Notes: generated from the letters alone by a model not told the origin. A stretch of DNA of 64,000 nt from Paucisalibacillus algeriensis (GCF_000577245.1 NZ_CBYO010000016.1:62001-126000), one strand, 5' to 3'. Positions 50,534 through 59,680 are shown, counted from the first letter of the stretch. Numbers and translations are program-made.

Positions 50534-50582
50534 AAAAGCCCGACTACCTAATTAGGCAAATCATAGGTGGCTTGGCTTTTTT
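50534..50582 (+). terminator. Terminator after the first SorC gene
   Basis: AAAAGCC pairs with GGCTTTT, and ACCT/AGGT forms an inner stem, followed by TTTATTTT. Confidence 0.75.
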
Positions 50583-50711
50583 ATTTTGACTGTAATTTTG
50601 TAATAACATCAATAGCGCTCTTTAGCATGCTGTTACCCATTGGACAATTAATTTAAGAATTAAAGATTTTCCATAATTAATTTTTGTTGCTAGAGTAATA
50701 CTGAATATTCT

Positions 50712-50727
50712 ATAGTAATATTACTAT
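50712..50727. promoter_or_regulatory. Perfect palindrome ATAGTAATATTACTAT before the second SorC gene
   Basis: A 16-bp palindrome about 20 bp upstream of the start of 50747. It may be an autoregulatory site or part of the promoter. It is unlike the TTTACAAANGT boxes further downstream. Confidence 0.4.
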
Positions 50728-50746
50728 CAAAAAAGGGGAGATTGCT

Positions 50747-51685
50747 ATGGTGGATTGGGAAGAAAGAAGACAGTTAGTTAAAATTGCTAATCTATATTAC
50801 GGGGAAAACTGGACACAAGAACAAATTGCAAAGAAATTTTCTGTTTCAAGACCCATTATTTCAAAATCACTTCAAAAGGCAAGAGATATAGGGATTGTCG
50901 AGGTTTATATTAATGATCAAACTATACATACAGTGAGTCTAGAACAAAGTCTAGAAAAAGAATTTAATCTAATCGATGCAAAAGTCGTACCTTCAAATTC
51001 CAAATCGGATATTACGTTACATGCAGTAGGCCGGGCTGCAGCAAATTACTTGTCTAAAAATTTAAAGGATGTTAAGAGTATTGGAATCTCTTGGGGAGAG
51101 ACTTTAACAACATTTGTTAATGAGTATCCATTTCAGTTAAACGAGGATATTAAAATAGTACCACTTGAAGGTGGAATGGGTAGAAAAAAAGTAGAAATTC
51201 ACGCTAATCAATTAGCATATGAATTAGGCAAAAAAATGGGCGCAGAGTGTTCGTTCTTATACGCACCAGCAATTGTTGAGTCAGAAGAATTGTTAAATCG
51301 CTTATTAAGCATGGATGATATTAATGCGGTAATTGAAGAAGCCAAAAATGTTGATATCGGGCTTATCAGCATGGGGAATCCATTTGAAAATTCCACCTTA
51401 CAAAGTCTTGGTTATCTAGATGAAGATGATTTGAGTAAGTTAAAAGAGTTGGGCGTAGTTGGGGATATTGGATTTCGCTTTTTTAATCAAATGGGTAATA
51501 CAGTAGATAATCCTTTTAGTAAAAAAATGGTCGGTCTATCATTAGATGATTTAAAAAATATTAAAAAAGTAATTACGGTTGTTTCGGGAGTTTATAAAGC
51601 AGATGCTTTATTGGCAATGTTAAGAGGGGGATATATAGATATCCTTGTTACAGATGAAGATACTGCGAATGCGGTTTTAAAATAA
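50747..51685 (+). CDS. SorC-family regulator of the galactitol-type operon
   Basis: Regulator of 312 residues. The helix-turn-helix is YYGENWTQEQIAKKFSVSRP, then IISKSLQKARDIGIVEVYIN. The effector domain has GISWGETLTTFVNEYPFQ, VPLEGGMGRKKVEIHANQLA, GLISMGNPFENSTLQSLG and ITVVSGVYKADALLAMLRGG. It directly precedes the galactitol-type EIIA gene and is separated from it by a 51-bp dyad, the expected binding site. The likely effector is a phosphorylated sugar. Confidence 0.92.
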   Translation: MVDWEERRQLVKIANLYYGENWTQEQIAKKFSVSRPIISKSLQKARDIGIVEVYINDQTIHTVSLEQSLEKEFNLIDAKVVPSNSKSDITLHAVGRAAANYLSKNLKDVKSIGISWGETLTTFVNEYPFQLNEDIKIVPLEGGMGRKKVEIHANQLAYELGKKMGAECSFLYAPAIVESEELLNRLLSMDDINAVIEEAKNVDIGLISMGNPFENSTLQSLGYLDEDDLSKLKELGVVGDIGFRFFNQMGNTVDNPFSKKMVGLSLDDLKNIKKVITVVSGVYKADALLAMLRGGYIDILVTDEDTANAVLK

Positions 51686-51751
51686 TCAATAATAGAGACC
51701 TCCATTCATGCAATTAGTAAAAATGTGGGAAAATATTAAATTCAAAATGTA

Positions 51752-51780
51752 TTGACAATACGAAAATAAGAAGGTATTAT
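51752..51780 (+). promoter_or_regulatory. SigA promoter of the galactitol-type operon
   Basis: TTGACA (51752-51757), 17 bases, TATTAT (51775-51780). Confidence 0.85.
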
Positions 51781-51823
51781 TTTTACAAAGGTAACACACT
51801 GTAACATTTGTAAAAGTAATACC
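51773..51823. promoter_or_regulatory. 51-bp near-perfect operator dyad
   Basis: The left arm begins GGTATTATTTTTACAAAGGT and the right arm ends with the complement ACATTTGTAAAAGTAATACC. They differ at only about three positions and are separated by a few bases around ACACACTGT. The dyad overlaps the -10 box and covers the transcription start. TTTTACAAANGT is shared with the dyad at 54812-54850. Confidence 0.8.
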
Positions 51824-51861
51824 TTTATTTGTAAGGGTTTACAAAAGAGAGGGGTCAAAAT

Positions 51862-52344
51862 TTGGAATTAAAGAACGTTATTTCAGAGGAATTAGTATTT
51901 TTTCTAGATGTTCAAGATACAGAAGAGCTCTTTGAATCAATTGCAACGAGATTACAAGGAAAAGGGATTGTCAAAAGTAGTTATCTTCCAGCATTAAAGC
52001 AAAGGGAAAAGGAATTTCCTACAGGATTAGCTACGGAGCTATTTGGTGTGGCATTACCACACACCGATGCTGAACATGTTAATGAAGAAGCAATTAGTAT
52101 TGGGGTACTTAAACAGCCGGTTACATTCCGACACATGGGAATGGGAGCTCAAGAAGTAGAAGTAAAATTAGTATTCATGTTAGCTCTTCAAAAACCAGAG
52201 AATCAATTGGAAGTACTACAAACAGTGACTAGCCTTATTCAAAATAAAGCATTTATGGAAGCGGTAACAAAATGTGCTTCAGAAAAAGAGGTAATCGATA
52301 CAGTTCTAAATTATGCCGAGGTATCAGTTAGTAATAATAAATAA
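51862..52344 (+). CDS. PTS galactitol-type EIIA component
   Basis: Cytoplasmic phosphoryl carrier of 160 residues beginning at TTG with GAGAGGGG upstream. It follows the fructose/galactitol EIIA pattern: SSYLPALKQREKEFPTGLAT, ELFGVALPHTDAEHV (active histidine in ALPHTD) and VFMLALQKPENQLEVLQTVT. It feeds the EIIB encoded at 54403 and the EIIC at 52382. A class II aldolase gene is placed between EIIC and EIIB. Confidence 0.9.
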   Translation: MELKNVISEELVFFLDVQDTEELFESIATRLQGKGIVKSSYLPALKQREKEFPTGLATELFGVALPHTDAEHVNEEAISIGVLKQPVTFRHMGMGAQEVEVKLVFMLALQKPENQLEVLQTVTSLIQNKAFMEAVTKCASEKEVIDTVLNYAEVSVSNNK

Positions 52345-52381
52345 TAAATTATAGTTCCTGAATGGAGAGGGAGGAAAAAAG

Positions 52382-53731
52382 ATGCAGTATTTACAATGGT
52401 TTGTTGATCTTGGAGCGAGTGTAATGCTCCCAATTATTATCTTTGTGTTTGCTCTAGTTTTAGGCTCAAAGCCAGCTAAAGCATTTCGATCTGGTTTAAC
52501 AGTAGGTATTGGATTTATTGGATTAAACCTAGTTATCGGATTATTAACAGATAGCTTAGGTCCGGCAGCACAAGCAATGGTTGAAAACTTTGGGTTTCAA
52601 TTAAACACTATTGATGTTGGGTGGCCAGCAGCAGCTGCTATTTCTTACGGGACTGCTTTAGGAAGTTTAGCAATTCCACTTGGTATTGCCGCAAACGTTA
52701 TACTTCTTGGTGTTGGATTAACTAGAACTTTAAATGTCGATGTATGGGATTATTGGCACTGTGCATTTACAGGGTCATTGGTTTATGCATTAACTGGTAA
52801 TTTTGGATTAGCAATTTTAACTATTATTGTTCATATTCTACTAATCTTCCTTTTGGGAGATGTTCTTGCAAAATATATTGAAAAGTTCTATGGCTTTAAA
52901 AACATTACTTTCCCACATGGAGCATCTGCACCATCATTCTTAGTTGCTCTACCGTTTAATTGGGTGTTTGATAGAATCCCAGGTTTTAATAAACTTGAAG
53001 CAAATCCAGAAACAATTCAAAAGCGTATGGGTATCTTCGGGGATTCAACAGTAATGGGTGTTATGATTGGTATCGTTATCGGTTTTTTAGCTGGTTATAA
53101 TGTGTCAGAGACATTACAACTATCTGTTCAAACAGGTGCCGTTATGATGTTAATGCCTAGAATGGTTGCATTATTAATGGAAGGTCTATCTCCTGTATCT
53201 GAGGCAGCAGGAAACTTCGTTAAGAAACGCTTCCCAGGAAGAGACCTATACATTGGTATGGATAGTGCGTTATCTGTAGGGCATCCGGCAGTACTATCAG
53301 CATCTCTAATCATTGTTCCAGTTACTTTATTCTTAGCAGTAATCCTACCAGGGAATACAGTACTACCATTTGGTGACTTGGCAACAATTCCATTCTTAAT
53401 TTGTTTAATGGTTCCAGTATTTAGAGGAAACATTATTCGAACTGTAATCGCAGGTTCTGCATATATCGCTGTTGGACTTTATATTGCAACATGGGTAGCA
53501 CCTCTATTTACAGATTCGGCTATCGCAGCTAACTTCGATATGGGATCAAATGCTAGTATCTCTTCTTTAGTTGACGGTGCAGTATGGACAACATTTGTAT
53601 TTGTATGGTTACCAAAAGTATTTAGTTGGTGGGGAATTGGATTATTGGGTTTAATCATTCTGGCTGGTATGGTCTATGTAAACAAGATTAAACCAAAGAA
53701 AGAACTCAATGCTGATCAAGGAGTGGCGTAA
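52382..53731 (+). CDS. PTS galactitol-type EIIC component
   Basis: Integral membrane transporter of 449 residues with about ten or more helices. It contains the GatC-type stretch TVGIGFIGLNLVIGLLTDSL, YGTALGSLAIPLGIAANVIL and FVKKRFPGRDLYIGMDSALS. The ribosome site is GGGAGG. It imports a pentitol, tetritol or hexitol as phosphate; members also take up deoxy or branched analogues. The substrate here cannot be assigned. Confidence 0.9.
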   Translation: MQYLQWFVDLGASVMLPIIIFVFALVLGSKPAKAFRSGLTVGIGFIGLNLVIGLLTDSLGPAAQAMVENFGFQLNTIDVGWPAAAAISYGTALGSLAIPLGIAANVILLGVGLTRTLNVDVWDYWHCAFTGSLVYALTGNFGLAILTIIVHILLIFLLGDVLAKYIEKFYGFKNITFPHGASAPSFLVALPFNWVFDRIPGFNKLEANPETIQKRMGIFGDSTVMGVMIGIVIGFLAGYNVSETLQLSVQTGAVMMLMPRMVALLMEGLSPVSEAAGNFVKKRFPGRDLYIGMDSALSVGHPAVLSASLIIVPVTLFLAVILPGNTVLPFGDLATIPFLICLMVPVFRGNIIRTVIAGSAYIAVGLYIATWVAPLFTDSAIAANFDMGSNASISSLVDGAVWTTFVFVWLPKVFSWWGIGLLGLIILAGMVYVNKIKPKKELNADQGVA

Positions 53732-53733
53732 AT

Positions 53734-54381
53734 ATGTACTTCGAGTTAAGAAGTGAGGTATGCCAAGCCAATAAAAAACTAAAAGAAAACAATCTAGTTC
53801 GATGGACAAGTGGGAATGTCAGTTATCGCATTCCCGACACAGAACTTGTAATTATTAAACCTAGTGGAGTCGACTTTGATGAGTTAACACCTGAGAATAT
53901 GGTCATTGTTGACCTTGATGGGAATGTGGTAGAAGGTGACTTAAAACCTTCTGTTGATACAGATAGTCATCTCTACGTTTATAAACATAAGGAGAATATA
54001 AACAGTGTTATTCACACTCACTCTCCTTTTGCTACAAGTTTTGCTATACAAGGAAAAGGCTTGCCAAGTTATACGACTACAGCTGCAAATGTATTTAAAC
54101 ATGGTGTACCTTGCTCGGATTTTGCTTCTATAGGGAGTGAAGATATCGGGAGGGAAATCGTTAAATTTATAGATGATTCTCCAGCAGTCCTGCTAAAGAA
54201 TCATGGTGTATTCACAGTTGGGGAGAGCATTAATAAAGCATTAAAAGCTGCGGTAATATTGGAAGAGACTGCTGAATATGCACACTATGCTTTACTTCAC
54301 AATCCAAACATTGAACCTCTTCCTAGTGAAGTAGTAGATATGTGTAATAATTTCTACGCAACATCTTATGGACAAAAATAA
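53734..54381 (+). CDS. Class II aldolase / L-ribulose-5-phosphate 4-epimerase family protein
   Basis: Zinc enzyme of 215 residues in the AraD/FucA family. Motifs are VRWTSGNVSYRIPDT, IIKPSGVDFDELTPENM, DTDSHLYVYKHKENINSVIH, then HTHSPFATSFA (two zinc histidines), CSDFASIGSEDIG and LLKNHGVFTVG (third histidine). It could cleave a phosphorylated ketose to dihydroxyacetone phosphate plus an aldehyde, or act as an epimerase. Members of this family with PTS context usually act as aldolases. It starts two bases after the EIIC stop. Confidence 0.85.
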   Translation: MYFELRSEVCQANKKLKENNLVRWTSGNVSYRIPDTELVIIKPSGVDFDELTPENMVIVDLDGNVVEGDLKPSVDTDSHLYVYKHKENINSVIHTHSPFATSFAIQGKGLPSYTTTAANVFKHGVPCSDFASIGSEDIGREIVKFIDDSPAVLLKNHGVFTVGESINKALKAAVILEETAEYAHYALLHNPNIEPLPSEVVDMCNNFYATSYGQK

Positions 54382-54402
54382 CAATATCTGGGGGAAATGA
54401 AC

Positions 54403-54687
54403 ATGAAAAAATTATTAATTATGTGTGGTACTGGAATTGCAACCTCAACAGTGGTTACTGGTAAAGTAAGAGATTGGTTAAAAGAAAATAATCTAGAAGA
54501 TAAAGTACATTTATATCAATCTAAAATTACAGATGAGCTAAACAGACTAGATGAATATGATATTGTTGTTTCAACAACTTTGGTTCCTGATAATGTGAAA
54601 GACAAAGTAATTGATGGTGTACCTTTATTAACCGGATTTGGTACAGAGGAAATGTATGGGAAGATTTTAGAAATAATCAATAGCTAG
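54403..54687 (+). CDS. PTS galactitol-type EIIB component
   Basis: Protein of 94 residues. ATG 54403 is preferred over ATG 54397 because GGGGGAA lies seven bases upstream. The P-loop with the active cysteine is LLIMCGTGIATSTVVTGKVR (Cys8). The length fits GatB. It closes the galactitol-type operon, and a terminator follows. Confidence 0.92.
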   Translation: MKKLLIMCGTGIATSTVVTGKVRDWLKENNLEDKVHLYQSKITDELNRLDEYDIVVSTTLVPDNVKDKVIDGVPLLTGFGTEEMYGKILEIINS

Positions 54688-54690
54688 CAA

Positions 54691-54745
54691 AAAAGGAGGC
54701 TATCTCAGGGATATGAATTTATTATCTGTGAGGTAGCCTTTTATT
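54691..54745 (+). terminator. Terminator after the galactitol-type operon
   Basis: GGCTATCTCA pairs with TGAGGTAGCC, giving a stem with an A-rich 5' side, followed by TTTTATT. Confidence 0.85.
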
Positions 54746-54782
54746 GTCGATATGAAGAAGTATTAGAAAAACGTTTTATCTC

Positions 54783-54811
54783 TTGACGAAAAGAGTAAAT
54801 AAGTTTATGAT
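54783..54811 (+). promoter_or_regulatory. SigA promoter of the dehydrogenase-complex operon
   Basis: TTGACG (54783-54788), 17 bases, TATGAT (54806-54811). Confidence 0.8.
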
Positions 54812-54850
54812 TATTACAAATGTAACACCAATGAACAAATGTAAAAATAT
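54812..54850. promoter_or_regulatory. Operator dyad with two ACAAATGTAA boxes
   Basis: TTATTACAAATGTAACA is followed by GAACAAATGTAAAAATA. The region holds the TTTACA/ATTACAAATG words of the dyad at 51773-51823 and lies directly after the -10. It suggests joint control of the PTS operon and this operon by the same SorC regulator. Confidence 0.7.
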
Positions 54851-54867
54851 ATAGGGGTGAACATTAA

Positions 54868-55857
54868 ATGCAGTTAACAAAAGAAAAATTACTAGTTCCA
54901 GAGTTAAGTAATGACAAATTAATAGACTTATACAAGCAAATGTGGCAAATCCGCCTATTCGATGAAAAAGTAGATGAGTTTTTTGCCAAAGGAATGATAC
55001 ACGGTACAACCCACTTAGCAGTTGGTCAAGAAGCAAGTGCTGCTGGGGTATGTGCACTTCTTACCCTAGAAGATAAGATTACTAGTACACACCGTGGACA
55101 TGGACATTGTATTGCCAAAGGTGCAACGGCAGATAAAATGATGGCAGAGTTATTCGGTAGAACGACAGGTTATTGTAAAGGTAAAGGTGGTTCCATGCAT
55201 ATTGCAGATGTTGATATGGGGAATCTTGGAGCAAATGGAATTGTTGCAGGAGGAATCCCATTAGCGGTTGGCTCAGCATTGACTGCTAAAATGAAGAAAC
55301 TTGATTATGTAACCGTTTGCTTCTTTGGTGATGGTGCTACAAATGAAGGAAGTTTTCATGAAGCGGTTAACCTAGCAGCAATTTGGGATTTACCGGTTAT
55401 CTTTGTTTGTGAAAATAACCAGTATGGTATGTCCGGGCCTGTTAAAGAAATGACAAGAGTAGAAAATATTGCGGATCGTGCGCATGCATATGGTATTCCT
55501 GGCGTTGTTGCTGATGGAAATGACATTATCGAAATGATTAATGTAACCGATGAAGCAATTAAACGTGCACGTTCTGGGAAAGGTCCAACACTAATCGAAG
55601 CGAAAACATATCGTTGGAAAGGTCATTCAAAGAGTGATGCAAAGAAATACCGTACTCGTGAGGAAGAACAAGAATGGCGAAAGAAGGATCCTATCAAACG
55701 TTACAAGGAAATTCTAATTGAGGCAGGAATTCTCACAGAGGAAAAAGCGGAAGAAATTCGACTTGCTGTTAAACAAGAAATTGAAGATGCTGTGAAATTT
55801 GCCGAAGAAAGTCCAAAACCAACATTAGACGACTTATTAACGGATGTTTATGCATAG
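54868..55857 (+). CDS. Thiamine-dependent dehydrogenase E1 component, alpha subunit (acetoin/2-oxoacid type)
   Basis: Alpha subunit of 329 residues. It binds thiamine diphosphate through FFGDGATNEGSFHEAVNLAA to ENNQYG. N-terminal residues include LYKQMWQIRLFDEKVDEFFA and THRGHGHCIAKGATADKMMA. The phosphorylation-loop region YRWKGHSKSDAKKYRTREEE resembles AcoA/PdhA proteins. With the beta subunit (55870), E2 (56866) and E3 (58233) it forms a complete complex. By size and operon order it is most like acetoin dehydrogenase, but context suggests another ketone or 2-oxo acid from polyol catabolism. Confidence 0.88.
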   Translation: MQLTKEKLLVPELSNDKLIDLYKQMWQIRLFDEKVDEFFAKGMIHGTTHLAVGQEASAAGVCALLTLEDKITSTHRGHGHCIAKGATADKMMAELFGRTTGYCKGKGGSMHIADVDMGNLGANGIVAGGIPLAVGSALTAKMKKLDYVTVCFFGDGATNEGSFHEAVNLAAIWDLPVIFVCENNQYGMSGPVKEMTRVENIADRAHAYGIPGVVADGNDIIEMINVTDEAIKRARSGKGPTLIEAKTYRWKGHSKSDAKKYRTREEEQEWRKKDPIKRYKEILIEAGILTEEKAEEIRLAVKQEIEDAVKFAEESPKPTLDDLLTDVYA

Positions 55858-55869
55858 GAGGAGTTAATG

Positions 55870-56853
55870 ATGAGAGAAATTACTTACTTAGAAGCAGTAC
55901 GAGAAGCAATGAGTATAGAAATGCGTAAAAATGATGACGTGTACATCTTGGGGGAAGATATCGGCGTTTATGGTGGTGCATTTGGTGTAACACGTGGAAT
56001 GATTGAAGAATTTGGTCCAGAGCGTATTCGTAATACTCCTATCAGTGAAGCTGGAATCGCCGGTGCAGCTGTAGGGTCAGCACTAACTGGTATGCGACCA
56101 ATTCTAGAATTACAGTTTTCGGATTTTATTACAATTGCCCTTGATCAAATGGTTAACCAAGCAGCTAAAATCCGCTATATGTATGGTGGAAAAGGAAAAG
56201 TTCCAATGGTGCTTAGAACACCAAGTGGTTCTGGTACTGGTGCTGCCGCTCAGCATTCTCAAAGCTTGGAGGCATGGGTAGCTCATATTCCAGGATTAAA
56301 AGTTGTTCAACCTTCTACCGCATATGATGCAAAAGGACTCTTAAAGGCTGCGATGGATGATGAGAATCCGGTCATCTTTTATGAACATAAATTACTATAC
56401 AAAACATCGTCTGCAGTGCCAGAAGAAGAGTACAGTATACCTCTAGGGAAAGCAGATATTAAACGAGAGGGTACCGATGTAACGATCGTTGCAACAGCAA
56501 TTATGGTGCATAAGTCATTAGAAGCAGCTAAAGAGCTTGAAAAAGAAGGAATTAGTGTAGAAGTAATTGATCCACGTACTATTGTGCCACTAGATGAAGA
56601 AACTATTGTTAATTCCGTTAAGAAAACAGGTAAGGTCATCGTTGTCCATGAAGCGGTTAAACGTGGTGGAATTGGTGGAGAAATCGCTAGTATGATTGCG
56701 GAAAGTGAAGCATTCGATTACCTTGATGCACCAATTAAACGTTTAGGTGGAGCATCCTCACCAATACCTTATAATCCTGAATTGGAAAAAGCGCATGTGC
56801 CACAAGTGTCAGACATTATTAAAGCTGTAAAAGAAACATTAAATCGGGCATAA
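55870..56853 (+). CDS. Thiamine-dependent dehydrogenase E1 component, beta subunit
   Basis: Beta subunit of 327 residues. ATG 55870 is preferred over ATG 55867 for ribosome-site spacing (AGGAGG 55856-55862). It has the pyrimidine-domain motif [40 protein letters not shown] with its glutamate, and the C-terminal domain [20 protein letters not shown]. The stop of the alpha subunit gene lies nine bases upstream, so expression is probably coupled. Confidence 0.9.
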   Translation: MREITYLEAVREAMSIEMRKNDDVYILGEDIGVYGGAFGVTRGMIEEFGPERIRNTPISEAGIAGAAVGSALTGMRPILELQFSDFITIALDQMVNQAAKIRYMYGGKGKVPMVLRTPSGSGTGAAAQHSQSLEAWVAHIPGLKVVQPSTAYDAKGLLKAAMDDENPVIFYEHKLLYKTSSAVPEEEYSIPLGKADIKREGTDVTIVATAIMVHKSLEAAKELEKEGISVEVIDPRTIVPLDEETIVNSVKKTGKVIVVHEAVKRGGIGGEIASMIAESEAFDYLDAPIKRLGGASSPIPYNPELEKAHVPQVSDIIKAVKETLNRA

Positions 56854-56865
56854 GGGGGGATCATC

Positions 56866-58221
56866 ATGGCAAAAGAGGTATTCATGCCTAAACTAAGTAG
56901 TACGATGGAAGTTGGTACGTTACTACAATGGTTTAAAGAAGAAGGTGATCCCGTTGAAGTGGGAGAACCTATTTTCGAAATAATGACAGATAAAATTAAT
57001 ATTGAAGTAGAGGCATATGAAGAAGGAGTTTTACTAAAGAAATATTTTGAAGAGGACGATGAGGTTCCTGTTAACACCGTTATTGCTTATATTGGTGAGG
57101 AAGGTGAAGTGGTTCCTGCTGAGTCACCTGGGATTAGTGGAGAGGATTCTGATCCAGCTGCTGAGACAGACTCAGCGATTGGAAATAGCACGGTGAAAGT
57201 TGCTGGGGAAACCGAAGAAGCTAAAAGTGAAGCTGTACTTGAAAATGGAAAAGTGCGTGCAACACCTGCTGCAAGAAGAGTTGCTCGTGAGAATGATATA
57301 GCCTTAAATCCGGTTGCCGGTTCAGGACCTAAAGGACGTATTCATGAACAGGATGTTATACAGGCTATCTCGGATAACGCTGTATTAGTAACACCTTTAG
57401 CGGAGAAAATCGCGAAAGAAAATGATGTTGATTTGGGCCATGTTATTGGTACTGGTGCACGCGGCAAAATTGAGAAGGCAGATGTTCTTGCATTTATAGA
57501 AGCACAAAAGGCTCCAAGTAGTAAGCCTGCAACAGGTGAGCGAGTGAAATTGAAAGGATTGCGGAAAGCTATCGCAGACAAAATGCTGGAAAGTGTTCGC
57601 TCCATCCCACATGTTACACTTACAAGTGATGTTGATATGACTAAAGCTATAGAGCTTCGCAAGGCTTTACTACCAATTGTGGAAAGTCAAACGGGCTACC
57701 GCCTATCTTATACAGAAATTATTATAAAAACAGTTGCCCATGTACTTGGTAACCATCCAAAAGTTAATGCTGCCTTAATCGGTAATGAGATTGTTTATAA
57801 TAACGATGTAAATATTGGTTTAGCTGTTGCTGTAGATAATGGCTTAATAGTACCGTCTGTTAAAAAGGCAAATAAGAAAGGTCTTGCTGAATTAACAGAA
57901 GCAAGTAAGACATTAGGTAGGAAAGCAAGAGATAATAAGCTAACTCCAGATGAGATGCAAGGTAGTACATTTACGATTAGTAATTTAGGTATGTATGCTA
58001 TCGATGGATTTACACCGATTATTAATCCTCCAGAAACAGCAATTCTAGGAGTAGGTCGAATTGCTGAAAAGCCAGTAGTTGTGAATGGTCAGATTGAGGT
58101 TCGACCAATGATGGTTCTAAGTCTATCATTTGATCATAGAGTTATTGATGGCGCACCAGCTGCAGAATTCTTAACGGAGCTGAAGGAAAGCTTAGAGGAT
58201 CCATACAGTCTGTTGGTTTAG
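56866..58221 (+). CDS. Dihydrolipoyl acyltransferase (E2) with tandem subunit-binding domains
   Basis: Protein of 451 residues. The N-terminal lipoyl domain has EIMTDKINIEVEAYEEG (lipoyl Lys43). Two subunit-binding domains follow: residues about 131-166 (VRATPAARRVARENDIALNP, GSGPKGRIHEQDV) and about 174-210 (VTPLAEKIAKENDVDLGHVI, GTGARGKIEKADV). The C-terminal acyltransferase domain ends with FDHRVIDGAPAAEFL carrying the catalytic histidine. The usual E2 has one subunit-binding domain, so the pair is notable. It transfers an acyl group to CoA. GGGGGG lies upstream. Confidence 0.92.
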   Translation: MAKEVFMPKLSSTMEVGTLLQWFKEEGDPVEVGEPIFEIMTDKINIEVEAYEEGVLLKKYFEEDDEVPVNTVIAYIGEEGEVVPAESPGISGEDSDPAAETDSAIGNSTVKVAGETEEAKSEAVLENGKVRATPAARRVARENDIALNPVAGSGPKGRIHEQDVIQAISDNAVLVTPLAEKIAKENDVDLGHVIGTGARGKIEKADVLAFIEAQKAPSSKPATGERVKLKGLRKAIADKMLESVRSIPHVTLTSDVDMTKAIELRKALLPIVESQTGYRLSYTEIIIKTVAHVLGNHPKVNAALIGNEIVYNNDVNIGLAVAVDNGLIVPSVKKANKKGLAELTEASKTLGRKARDNKLTPDEMQGSTFTISNLGMYAIDGFTPIINPPETAILGVGRIAEKPVVVNGQIEVRPMMVLSLSFDHRVIDGAPAAEFLTELKESLEDPYSLLV

Positions 58222-58232
58222 GAGGTATTATG

Positions 58233-59609
58233 ATGAAAAATTTTGATGTAGCAATTATAGGTGGGGGTCCTGGTGGTTATGTTGCTGCAATTCGTGCAGC
58301 AAAATCAGGCCTGTCTGTTGCTCTTGTTGAGGGACGGGACATCGGTGGAACATGCTTAAACCGTGGTTGTATTCCTTCTAAAACCTTATTGAAGCATGCT
58401 GAAGTATTAAATCAAATAAAAGAAGCGAATACCTATGGCATAACGGTAAATGACTTTTCTTTCTCTATTCAAGATATGGTTAATCGAAAGAATCAAGTCA
58501 TTAAGCAGTTGCAAAACGGGATTAAGGGTTTACTAAGACAAAATAAAATTACTCATTTTAATGGTTATGGAACGGTTTTTCCTAATAAAAAGGTTGTCAT
58601 TGGATCCGGTGAAAGTAAGGAAGAGATTCAAGCGAAGCACATTATATTAGCAAATGGGTCTAAACCTTTTGTACCAGGAATTCCAGGGCTTGAAAATATT
58701 GATTATCATACAAGTGATACGATCTTTGATATTGCGGAAGTGCCAGAGCATCTAGTCATTATGGGGGGCGGTGTAATTGGCCTTGAGATTGCTTGTGTGT
58801 TTAATAGTTTAGGAACCACTGTTGAGATTGTCGAAATGGCAGACCGTGTTATTCCTGCAGAAGACCCGGATGCATCTGAATTTTTGATGAAGCAGTTAGT
58901 TGCGAAGGGAATTTCCATTTATACAGGTGCAAAGGTTACTGGATTTAAGAAGGATTCTCGGATTATTGTTGAATTAGATAAACAAGGCGAAAAGGTTTTA
59001 TTGGAAACAGATAGTGTTCTAATATCTGTTGGACGTGAGCCAAACTTAATGGGCATTGAAGAACTAGGAGTAGTGTTTGATGGACGATTTGTAAAAGTAA
59101 ATCGAAATATGCGTACATCGCTTGATGGTATCTATGCTATTGGGGATTTAATTGGTGGTTTCCAATTAGCACATGCTGCAAGTGAAGAAGGAATTCATGC
59201 AGTAAACCATATCCTAGGAAAGCCGAATAAGAAAGATCTCGCAATGCCTCGTTGTGTTTATACATTTCCAGAGATTGCTAGTGTTGGATTGACTGAGGAA
59301 CAAGCACTAGCAAAAGGGTATTCTGTCCGTACGAAAAAAGTAGACCTTGCAGGTAATGGAAAAGCAATTGCAGCAGGCGAGAATAGTGGATTTATGAAAA
59401 TCATCGCGGATGAGAAGTTTGGGGAAATTCTTGGTGTTATCATGGTTGGAGCACATGTGACTGAAATGATTAGCCAAGCAACATCGTTTATCCATTTAGA
59501 AGGAACGGTAGAAGAAATAGAATCGATGATTTTCCCACATCCTACTGTATCTGAGGCATTATTTGAAAGTGCTGCAGCTTGGATGGGGAAAGGAATTCAT
59601 TATAGTTAG
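58233..59609 (+). CDS. Dihydrolipoyl dehydrogenase (E3)
   Basis: FAD flavoprotein of 458 residues. ATG 58233 is chosen over ATG 58230 for spacing to AGGAGG. It carries VAIIGGGPGGYVAAIRAAKS, the redox disulfide GGTCLNRGCIPSKTLL, HLVIMGGGVIGLEIACVFNS for NAD and the C-terminal HPTVSEALFESA with the catalytic His-Glu pair. It has no lipoyl domain. It re-oxidises the lipoamide of the E2 encoded upstream. A terminator follows after 40 bases. Confidence 0.95.
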   Translation: MKNFDVAIIGGGPGGYVAAIRAAKSGLSVALVEGRDIGGTCLNRGCIPSKTLLKHAEVLNQIKEANTYGITVNDFSFSIQDMVNRKNQVIKQLQNGIKGLLRQNKITHFNGYGTVFPNKKVVIGSGESKEEIQAKHIILANGSKPFVPGIPGLENIDYHTSDTIFDIAEVPEHLVIMGGGVIGLEIACVFNSLGTTVEIVEMADRVIPAEDPDASEFLMKQLVAKGISIYTGAKVTGFKKDSRIIVELDKQGEKVLLETDSVLISVGREPNLMGIEELGVVFDGRFVKVNRNMRTSLDGIYAIGDLIGGFQLAHAASEEGIHAVNHILGKPNKKDLAMPRCVYTFPEIASVGLTEEQALAKGYSVRTKKVDLAGNGKAIAAGENSGFMKIIADEKFGEILGVIMVGAHVTEMISQATSFIHLEGTVEEIESMIFPHPTVSEALFESAAAWMGKGIHYS

Positions 59610-59649
59610 GACTGAGGGAACGCCATGTAAGTTTCCTGATTTTCTAGCT

Positions 59650-59680
59650 AGCGTTGGTCCATTTGGGCTGACGCTTTTTC
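59650..59680 (+). terminator. Terminator after the dehydrogenase operon
   Basis: AGCGTTGGTCC pairs (two or three G-T pairs) with GGGCTGACGCT around ATTT, followed by TTTTTCC. Confidence 0.85.
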
